Below, piece by piece: positions 1 through 5,923 of a stretch of 18,069 nt of DNA. This DNA is from Deltaproteobacteria bacterium (GTDB lineage Bacteria > Desulfobacterota > Desulfuromonadia > Geobacterales > Pseudopelobacteraceae). The DNA is taken from positions 1-18,069 of the forward strand of contig JAURXC010000357.1 of assembly GCA_030654645.1 (NCBI GenBank), written 5' to 3'. The notes below the pieces were generated by a model. That model worked only from the letters and a program-made list of their open reading frames with translations. It searched no databases and had not been told where the DNA came from. Within the stretch, counting starts at the first letter, position 1. Every line of letters starts with the position of its first letter. The position numbers and the translations under genes were made by a program.

Positions 1-1
1 T

Positions 2-664
2 GCGAAATGCGCGAAGTGCCACAATCTCGGCAAAATTGTCAAAAGTCATGACAAATGGCTGCCGCAGGCAGACCTGCACATCGACGCCCTGCCCTGCGTT
101 ACCTGTCATACAAGCTCTAAAAACTACGTCATCACCATGTCCATCCAGAAACGACAAGCAGGCAACACTTCGTACGGCGACTTCAAACCGGCCAAACACG
201 ACGAATTGGCTGCACTGAACCCGATTAATGGAGACGTCAGCAGACTGATAGATAAAAACGGTGACCGACTGATTTCACTTAAAGAGTTAAGGGACTTCAA
301 CTTTGAAGTTCGCAAGAAAGATATGCGGCTATGGGGCATGATGATGCCTGAAGTGGCTACCCACAGCTTCCAGATTCTGGAAAACCGCTGGGACTGTTCG
401 TTCTGCCACGCTTCCGGGCCGAAAGCCATGCAGAAGAGCTTCATGGCTTTCCCGGACACCAGCGGGGGATACAGCCGTGTTGAAGTTGAAAGCGGCGCCA
501 TTCTGGATATTTTGTACGGTACGCCGGACTTCTACATGATGGGTTCCACCCGCAGCACCGCGCTCAATATAATCGGCGCAATGATCATTGCCGGTGGCAT
601 GATGATGCCTATTGTTCACGGCTCATTCAGATTCCTGACGAGAAGAAACAGAAAGGAGCATTAA
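2..664 (+). CDS. Membrane-anchored multiheme cytochrome c, C-terminal part (5' truncated)
   Basis: The reading frame is open from the first bases of the window, so the true start lies upstream; 220 residues are visible. Three CXXCH heme-attachment motifs are seen: CAKCH (8-22), CVTCH (95-109) and CSFCH (395-409). Between the second and third lies an EF-hand-like loop (251-286, residues D-K-N-G-D-R-L-I-S-L-K-E). Near the C-terminus a hydrophobic stretch (about 566-625) followed by an Arg/Lys-rich tail predicts one membrane helix with the heme part in the periplasm. The gene ends 4 bases before a b-type cytochrome gene, whose ribosome binding site lies inside it. By context it is the c-type partner of a b/c quinol oxidoreductase, resembling the Cbc-type complexes of Geobacter; the paralogue cannot be assigned. 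Total heme number is unknown because the N-terminus is missing. Confidence 0.88.
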   Translation, partial: AKCAKCHNLGKIVKSHDKWLPQADLHIDALPCVTCHTSSKNYVITMSIQKRQAGNTSYGDFKPAKHDELAALNPINGDVSRLIDKNGDRLISLKELRDFNFEVRKKDMRLWGMMMPEVATHSFQILENRWDCSFCHASGPKAMQKSFMAFPDTSGGYSRVEVESGAILDILYGTPDFYMMGSTRSTALNIIGAMIIAGGMMMPIVHGSFRFLTRRNRKEH

Positions 665-668
665 GATA

Positions 669-1331
669 ATGAAACATACTGAATATGTCTACCTCACTCC
701 CATGCCCGTCAGGATCTGGCACTGGCTAAATGCCTTCGGTATCGTCACGCTCTGCGTAACCGGCATCAACATCAGGTTCCCTGATGTTCTGAATATTTTC
801 GGCACCTACAAGGCAGCCATCGAACTTCATAATACCGCCGGAATCGTGGTTTCCATCTCCTATATACTCTGGTTATTCTATTACATGTTTGTGGCAGGCA
901 CATTGGCCAAGTTATATATTCCAACGTTTAACGACATCAAATCCGGAATATTCCGACAGGCCTTTTTCTATTTCTTCAAGTACTTCAAGGGGCAACCCAA
1001 CCCGCATCACGGAACACCGGACAACAAGTTCAACCCGATGCAGAAAGCCGCCTATCTGGTCATAATGCTCGTGCTTTTACCGCTGGTAATCTTCTCCGGC
1101 ATAATTTTGATGTACGTTGCTCCGCTTCGGGAAATTATCATGATAATCGGAGGCATCAAGACCCTGGTAAGCGCTCATTACCTGATCGCATGCTGTTTCT
1201 GCGCTTTCCTCTTCGTACACATCTATCTGGCAACCCTTGGGCATACTCCTCTGGCCTACTTCAAACCGATGTGGGACGGATGGGAAGAAGTAGAACATGC
1301 TGACCCACATGCAGACCCACATTCCCATTGA
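669..1331 (+). CDS. Ni/Fe-hydrogenase-type b-type cytochrome (cytochrome b561 superfamily)
   Basis: This 220-residue integral membrane protein has about four hydrophobic helices. It opens with a WHW motif (His18) typical of the hydrogenase/formate dehydrogenase cytochrome b family, and has further helix histidines at His54, His170 and His184 that could ligate two b hemes. A His/Asp-rich tail (residues about 200-220) ends the protein. The start is supported by AAAGGAG at 652-658, ten bases before the ATG. It follows the membrane-anchored multiheme c protein by 4 bases and precedes a 12-heme cytochrome. That order suggests it oxidises menaquinol and hands electrons to periplasmic c hemes, as in Geobacter CbcB-like subunits (inference). 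No hydrogenase subunits are visible, so a hydrogenase role is unlikely from what is seen. Confidence 0.88.
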   Translation: MKHTEYVYLTPMPVRIWHWLNAFGIVTLCVTGINIRFPDVLNIFGTYKAAIELHNTAGIVVSISYILWLFYYMFVAGTLAKLYIPTFNDIKSGIFRQAFFYFFKYFKGQPNPHHGTPDNKFNPMQKAAYLVIMLVLLPLVIFSGIILMYVAPLREIIMIIGGIKTLVSAHYLIACCFCAFLFVHIYLATLGHTPLAYFKPMWDGWEEVEHADPHADPHSH

Positions 1332-1453
1332 TCTTGCAAAGGTTAAACGGCATGGAGACCGATTTCCGGAAAATCATGGTTTCTAGGAGAGCGGTCAGGT
1401 TATCTGTAAACACGATTCCAAATACACTGAATGTCAATTAACAGGAGGATTTC

Positions 1454-2452
1454 ATGCATCGTAGTTTTGTGAATGCCATAGCCACGCTGATTGTTATATT
1501 AATTGGTTGCATGGCTGCCGAAGCTGTCGAAATCAGGGATATAACTTTCACAACAAAAGGGGCCGGCAAAGTAAAGTTCAGCCACAAGGATCACTTGAAA
1601 CAGAGCGGCATGACCAACAAATGCAGCGCCTGCCACGACAGCATCTATGTAATCAAGAAAAAAGTCCGCTACACGATGGCGGACATGGAAAAAGGTAAAT
1701 CATGCGGGGCCTGCCACAACGGCGCTAAAGCATTTGCTTTAAAAGAATGTATCCGTTGTCACCACGTAAAAGAGATTACTTACGCGGTCAAGGCAACTGG
1801 CCCAACTTATTTCAGTCACAAGAAGCATCTTGCAGCTTCTCCCGACTGCAACACCTGCCATCCGGCCCTGTTTGCCGCCGGTCCCAACAAGCGGGTAACA
1901 ATGGCGGAGATGTACAAAGGAAAATCATGCGGGGCCTGCCACGACAGCAAGAAGGCTTTCAGCATCAAGAACTGCTCCGGTTGCCATCCTGTAAAAGATC
2001 TGAAATTCACGATAAGCAGTGCCGGCGTCGTCGGTTTCAGCCACGCCAAACACGCGGAAAGTCATTCTTGCGACAAATGCCATACAAGGCTGTACGCCAC
2101 CGCACGCAGCAAGAGCAGCGTCAGCATGGCTGAAATGTACAAGGGAAAATCCTGTGGAGCTTGTCACGACGGGAAAAAGGCCTTTGATATCAAAAAATGT
2201 GGCGGCTGTCATCCGACCGTAGACCAGAAATACATCATCAAGGGAGCCGGCAATGTCAAGTTCAGCCACTCTGCACACACCGGACTCTATGGGTGCGACA
2301 AATGCCATCCCAAACTGTTCCCGACCGGCAAGAGCAAGATCAAAGTCAGCATGAAGGCCATGGAAAAAGGCAAGTCATGCGGCGCATGCCATGACGGAAA
2401 AACAGCCTTTACAGTAGCAGCAAATTGCGCTACATGTCACAAGACGGAGTAA
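1454..2452 (+). CDS. Dodecaheme c-type cytochrome made of four triheme c7-like domains
   Basis: The 332-residue exported protein has twelve CXXCH motifs, starting at residues 57, 84, 99, 132, 159, 174, 206, 234, 249, 281, 309 and 325. They fall into four repeats of about 75 residues, each with F-S-H-x-x-H, CxxCH, a Met-containing segment, KGKSCGACH, and a last CxxCH. This matches the domain plan of PpcA-type c7 cytochromes and of the 12-heme Geobacter proteins of the GSU1996/GSU0592 kind. The N-terminus is a hydrophobic export signal; both Ala-Glu-Ala (22-24) and a lipobox-like L-I-G-C (16-19) are possible cleavage sites. AGGAGG at 1443-1448 supports the start. It probably carries electrons across the periplasm from the upstream b/c module. 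A 122-base gap separates it from the b cytochrome gene, and a terminator follows. Confidence 0.93.
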   Translation: MHRSFVNAIATLIVILIGCMAAEAVEIRDITFTTKGAGKVKFSHKDHLKQSGMTNKCSACHDSIYVIKKKVRYTMADMEKGKSCGACHNGAKAFALKECIRCHHVKEITYAVKATGPTYFSHKKHLAASPDCNTCHPALFAAGPNKRVTMAEMYKGKSCGACHDSKKAFSIKNCSGCHPVKDLKFTISSAGVVGFSHAKHAESHSCDKCHTRLYATARSKSSVSMAEMYKGKSCGACHDGKKAFDIKKCGGCHPTVDQKYIIKGAGNVKFSHSAHTGLYGCDKCHPKLFPTGKSKIKVSMKAMEKGKSCGACHDGKTAFTVAANCATCHKTE

Positions 2453-2487
2453 CGCACGGTTTGTAGTCAGCATGGAGCTGGTTGCAG

Positions 2488-2530
2488 TCAGACCTCCGGA
2501 ATTTCAATGTTTCGGAGGTCTGATTTTATA
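2488..2530 (+). terminator. Rho-independent terminator after the cytochrome block
   Basis: An 11-base perfect inverted repeat (2488-2498 with 2513-2523) can extend inward through G-T and A-T pairs, and is followed by TTTT at 2524-2527. It ends the cytochrome transcription unit and lies 35 bases before the next ATG, so the following gene probably has its own promoter or depends on read-through. Confidence 0.75.
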
Positions 2531-2564
2531 TATGGCCCGTAATAACCCACAGGAGTAGCAAATC

Positions 2565-3404
2565 ATGTTCAAAAGTCTCGCAGGCCGGGCACTGATCCCG
2601 GTTGGAATAGCTGTTACCGGATTTGTCGTAGTCTGTTTTCTGATGTTGTATTCGGCAATAAAAAACATTGTCGATCGTGACAGCGCGGTGAATGCGACAA
2701 ATCTGGCCGACACGGTTCTGAAATCGACCCGCTATGCCATGCTGAAGAACGACAACGAGATACTGACTACGATCATTCACAACGTCGGCCAGCAGAAGGG
2801 GGTCGAACATATCCGCATTTTCAACAAGAAGGGTATCGTCAATATCTCGACGCATGCCGAAGAGTTGAACCGTCAGGTTGACAAGACCGCCGAAGGGTGC
2901 ATTATCTGTCACGCGGGAAAGGTCCCTGTATCCACACTCGGCAGGATGGAGCAGGTTCGTATCTTCAAAAACGGCGCGGGCGAAGAGACCATCTCCATCA
3001 CGACGCCGATCTACAACGAACCGGAGTGCTCAAATGCCTCCTGCCATGTCCATCCGGCGGGGCAGAAAGTTCTGGGAACCCTGGATATCGGGCTTTCCAG
3101 AAAAGCACTGCTGGAGTCCATGTCCTCGATCAGGAACCAGATGATCGCCTTCACCCTGATGATTCTGGTTCTTACCGTCGGCGGTGTCACCGCGCTTCTG
3201 TTGAGAAGCGTCTTCCAGCCGTTGCAGAAATTGAGCAGCCTGGCTCTGCAGGCGGAAAGCGATGAGCTTCCCGCAACACCTCCCGCACACTTTCCGCGGG
3301 AACTTGACAGAATAGCCCAATCTCTCTATAACCTGAGTAAGAAACTGCGTGCGGCTCGAAATGGCACGGACACTCCGAATAACAGCATTGATCCTCCAAG
3401 CTGA
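2565..3404 (+). CDS. Periplasmic heme-binding sensor protein with HAMP segment but no output domain
   Basis: This 279-residue protein has a first membrane helix (about 10-31), a periplasmic domain of about 160 residues, a second helix (about 191-213) and a HAMP-like linker (about 214-262) with the usual early proline and later amphipathic helix. The periplasmic domain has two c-heme motifs: a normal C-I-I-C-H (112-116) and a stretched C-X4-C-H (155-161) preceded by an Asn-Glu-Pro. From memory, this pairing occurs in the sensory part of many deltaproteobacterial HAMP histidine kinases and chemoreceptors. Here the protein stops soon after HAMP, with no kinase, GGDEF or methyl-accepting domain. 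No frameshift is evident: a 48-base gap follows, then an unrelated gene. AGGAG at 2551-2555 fixes the start. It may sense redox state or relay it to a separate partner (inference). Confidence 0.82.
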   Translation: MFKSLAGRALIPVGIAVTGFVVVCFLMLYSAIKNIVDRDSAVNATNLADTVLKSTRYAMLKNDNEILTTIIHNVGQQKGVEHIRIFNKKGIVNISTHAEELNRQVDKTAEGCIICHAGKVPVSTLGRMEQVRIFKNGAGEETISITTPIYNEPECSNASCHVHPAGQKVLGTLDIGLSRKALLESMSSIRNQMIAFTLMILVLTVGGVTALLLRSVFQPLQKLSSLALQAESDELPATPPAHFPRELDRIAQSLYNLSKKLRAARNGTDTPNNSIDPPS

Positions 3405-3452
3405 GTTCCCGGACATAAGCGGTAACAGGCGTAAAGCAGCCACCAGACAATC

Positions 3453-3992
3453 ATGACGGAAAACACCGACAACCAGCCGGCGCCAGGCGCAACCACAACC
3501 CAAAGCCAGCGCGACTCGCTGCTTATGGAGATCAGTGCGGACATCAAGCGCCTGTCTTACTTCTCCAACCGCGGATTGCTGGCCATGTCACTGTTCATGG
3601 TTGTCAGCATGCTGGCATGGAGGGGGTTCCCCATGCTTCCGCACCCGGACGCCGCACGGGCCTTACTCGGGGCACCTCCGCCCCCACACATGATCAACCT
3701 GGTGCTTCTGCTCTACACATTTTCCGCGATCATACTAAGCCTGTCCCGCATGATGGCCGGAGTCGAACATAAGAGCAGCTTTTGCCATGTCGGTTATCTG
3801 ACCGCCTTTTTTCTTTTCTACCATTTCGCCAAAGCACTGGATGACAACTACTGGGCGGTTTTCGGATCCGGCATAACCATCCTCAGCGTGGAAAGTTATC
3901 GGATATGGAGCTACTGTAAAGAGGCGTTGACCCGCAAACGCGAGCAACTGGAGTTTGTCAAAAGAAACGGCAGGATGCCGGTGGAAGAATAA
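3453..3992 (+). CDS. Unrecognised four-helix membrane protein
   Basis: I do not recognise this 179-residue protein. It has a polar N-terminal stretch of about 40 residues, four predicted membrane helices (about 41-57, 80-99, 110-127 and 132-150) and a basic C-terminal tail, so both ends probably face the cytoplasm. Histidines lie near helix edges (64, 79, 106, 112 and 124) and could bind a cofactor, but there is no CXXCH. The start is uncertain because no good Shine-Dalgarno sequence precedes the ATG at 3453; Met25 (3525) is an alternative and has none either. It follows the heme/HAMP protein by 48 bases on the same strand and may be co-transcribed with it, making it a candidate partner (inference). 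Codon use looks like that of its neighbours. Confidence 0.7.
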   Translation: MTENTDNQPAPGATTTQSQRDSLLMEISADIKRLSYFSNRGLLAMSLFMVVSMLAWRGFPMLPHPDAARALLGAPPPPHMINLVLLLYTFSAIILSLSRMMAGVEHKSSFCHVGYLTAFFLFYHFAKALDDNYWAVFGSGITILSVESYRIWSYCKEALTRKREQLEFVKRNGRMPVEE

Positions 3993-4143
3993 TCAGCTGC
4001 ATACCGGGCAAATCCAACCGGATTAACTGCAAATATCGCAAACCATAGTGACCGTGGCCGGATCCTTTTCCAGCCTCAACAGATCCGGAAGCTGTAAAAT
4101 ATGTCTGCTGTAATCAATTCGATCTACTTTTCCTCAAATCTCC

Positions 4144-4169
4144 TTGACAAAGTCCGGGGCACTTATTAC
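4144..4169 (+). promoter_or_regulatory. Candidate heat-shock promoter for hrcA
   Basis: C-TTGACA at 4143-4149 is a good -35 box. The best -10 candidate, TATTAC (4164-4169), lies only 14 bases downstream, closer to the short spacing of sigma-32 promoters than to the 17 bases of sigma-70. The alternative at 17 bases (TACCTT) is a poor match. The -35 is confident; the sigma factor is not. Confidence 0.4.
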
Positions 4170-4179
4170 CTTTGAACTG

Positions 4180-4206
4180 TTAGCACTCAAAGGTGTCGAG
4201 TGCTAT
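4180..4206 (+). promoter_or_regulatory. CIRCE operator (HrcA binding site)
   Basis: TTAGCACTC, nine bases, then GAGTGCTAT: the canonical CIRCE inverted repeat (TTAGCACTC-N9-GAGTGCTAA) with only the last base changed. It lies between the candidate promoter and the hrcA start codon, so HrcA should repress its own operon here, with release on heat shock. Confidence 0.93.
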
Positions 4207-4223
4207 TTTTTTGGGGTCTTGCC

Positions 4224-5255
4224 ATGAATGTCGAACTTTCAGCACGTAGCAGACAGATACTGGAAGCAATTGTCGAAGACTACATCGCCACGGCCGAACC
4301 GGTCGGCAGTAGCGCCGTTGCGCGCCGTCACGCCATGACGCTCTCATCCGCCACGGTGCGCAACGTAATGGCCAACCTGGAAGAGATGGGGCTGCTCACC
4401 TCTCCGCATACATCCGCCGGCAGAATTCCCACGGAGAAAGCCTATCGCTTTTACGTTGATTCACTGGTTGCATTGCGTCAGGTCAGCCGTGATGAAAAAC
4501 GCCAGATCATCAATCATTGCAGAAAGGCCGGCGCCGGACTTTCCGACATACTGAAAGAGACCAGCCGCACCCTGTCGCAACTCTCAAACTACATGGGCAT
4601 AGTTGTCGCCCCCAGCTTCAACTCGGATGTATTCCGCCACATCGAGTTCATCCGCCTGGGCCACCGCAAGATCCTGGCCATCCTGGTTTCCAGCAACGGG
4701 GCAGTCCAGAACCGCCTGATAGAAACCGAGGAGGACCACGATCCGGAAGAGCTGGTCAGAATGGGCAATTACCTCAACGAGATGATGCAGGGTTTGACGA
4801 TCACCCAGGCACGTGAACGCGTTCTTGCGGAGATGAAGAACGAAAAGACAAAGTACGACCATCTCATGTCCCGCGCGCTCCGCATCAGTGAACAGGCTGT
4901 TACCGTTGACGGAGACGACGTTTTTGTCGAGGGACAGGCCCGCATACTTGATCAGCCCGAGTTCAGTGACGCAGCCAGAATGAAGGAGATCTACGAGGCT
5001 TTTGAAAAGAAGGGGATCATTCTCCAGCTGTTGTCACGCTGCATGTCCGCGGATGGAGTACAGATCTACATCGGGTCGGAAACATCCCTGAGCCGCTCGG
5101 CCGGTGTCAGCCTGGTAACATCCCGCTTTGTCACCAGCAGCAACACGGTCGGAATGCTGGGAGTTATCGGCCCAACCCGCATGGGGTATTCCAGTGTGAT
5201 CCCGATCGTTGACTACACGGCCAGAATGATCAGCCGCCTGCTGAGTGAAGCTTGA
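4224..5255 (+). CDS. hrcA: Heat-inducible transcription repressor HrcA
   Basis: HrcA binds CIRCE and represses class I heat-shock genes. The protein is 343 residues from the ATG at 4224, normal for the family. An N-terminal winged helix (about 1-75) contains the signatures P-V-G-S, S-S-A-T-V-R-N and S-A-G-R-I-P-T; the C-terminus carries the family's I-G-P-x-R-M-x-Y segment. The frame is also open from a GTG at 4200, but that codon lies inside the CIRCE repeat, and the ATG gives the expected N-terminus (N-V-E-L-S-A-R-S), so I use 4224; the ribosome binding site is weak (GGGGT near 4213). It leads an operon with grpE 37 bases downstream, then dnaK and dnaJ. Confidence 0.95.
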   Translation: MNVELSARSRQILEAIVEDYIATAEPVGSSAVARRHAMTLSSATVRNVMANLEEMGLLTSPHTSAGRIPTEKAYRFYVDSLVALRQVSRDEKRQIINHCRKAGAGLSDILKETSRTLSQLSNYMGIVVAPSFNSDVFRHIEFIRLGHRKILAILVSSNGAVQNRLIETEEDHDPEELVRMGNYLNEMMQGLTITQARERVLAEMKNEKTKYDHLMSRALRISEQAVTVDGDDVFVEGQARILDQPEFSDAARMKEIYEAFEKKGIILQLLSRCMSADGVQIYIGSETSLSRSAGVSLVTSRFVTSSNTVGMLGVIGPTRMGYSSVIPIVDYTARMISRLLSEA

Positions 5256-5292
5256 CCGTCAGACCACTAAACAAAAAAGGACAAGATAGATC

Positions 5293-5844
5293 ATGGAAAC
5301 AAAGGACAGCGTAGAACTTACCACGGTGGAGAACGCACCGACCGAAGAGAGCGCCACCGAACCGGAAGCGGAGACCGCCGCCTCTGTCGAGGAACAACTT
5401 CAGGCCAAGGAAAAAGAGGCCCGTGACAACTGGGACCGTTTTGTACGGGAACGGGCAGACCTGGAAAATTACCGCAAGCGGGTCAATCGCGAGAAGGAAG
5501 AACTTCTTAACTACGGCAATAAATCGCTGATCGAAGAGATTCTGCCGGTAATCGACAACCTGGAACGGGCCCTGGAGCATGCCTCGGAAGACGGCTTGGG
5601 AGCGGTCATAGAAGGTATCCGCATGACGCACGGCATGCTGCTGGCGGCCCTCAAGAAATTCAACGTCACCCAGATAGAAGCCGCCGGAGCTCCGTTCGAC
5701 TCGGCCTATCACCAGGCCATGGCCCAGGTTCCTACAGATGAATTCCCACCCAACACAGTGGTCGAAGTTTTTCAGAAGGGCTACATGCTTAAGGAGCGTC
5801 TGCTGCGCCCGGCCATGGTGACCGTGGCAACGCCTGCAAAATAA
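5293..5844 (+). CDS. grpE: Nucleotide exchange factor GrpE
   Basis: GrpE releases ADP from DnaK. The protein has 183 residues: an acidic, Ala/Glu-rich N-terminal tail (about 1-35), a long coiled-coil helix (about 36-85, including N-Y-R-K-R) that dimerises, and the C-terminal beta domain with the family's closing signature Y-M-L-K-E-R-L-L-R-P-A-M-V. An AAAGGA stretch ends 11 bases before the ATG. It lies between hrcA and dnaK, the usual order in this operon type. Confidence 0.96.
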   Translation: METKDSVELTTVENAPTEESATEPEAETAASVEEQLQAKEKEARDNWDRFVRERADLENYRKRVNREKEELLNYGNKSLIEEILPVIDNLERALEHASEDGLGAVIEGIRMTHGMLLAALKKFNVTQIEAAGAPFDSAYHQAMAQVPTDEFPPNTVVEVFQKGYMLKERLLRPAMVTVATPAK

Positions 5845-5923
5845 TTTTTCTTCAGACCTTGTTTTTTAGCGAACAGATGAATACCTTCAAAATAGAGGAA
5901 TTTCAAAGGAGGACTAATAAGTC

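Noticed and set aside
1352..1441. Possible 29-codon ORF in the gap between the b cytochrome and the 12-heme cytochrome, with an AAAGG before its ATG
   Set aside because: Too short, no recognisable features, and such frames are expected by chance; a TTTCCGGAAA palindrome lies inside it. Conservation in relatives would be needed to revive it.
1332..1453. Search for a cyclic di-GMP (GEMM) riboswitch before the 12-heme cytochrome gene
   Set aside because: Such riboswitches are frequent before Geobacter cytochrome genes, but the conserved GEMM core sequences are not seen here or in the other intergenic regions.
1747..2133. Alternative-frame open reading frame inside the 12-heme cytochrome gene
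   Set aside because: Produced by the repeated heme motifs in a shifted frame; no start signal or domain, while all twelve CXXCH motifs lie in the other frame.
4058..4088. CCGGATC/GATCCGG inverted repeat considered as a terminator before hrcA
   Set aside because: Seven-base stem with a 17-base loop and no T tract; too weak to support.
4200..4223. GTG start giving HrcA 8 extra residues
   Set aside because: The codon is inside the CIRCE operator and the extension is unlike family N-termini.
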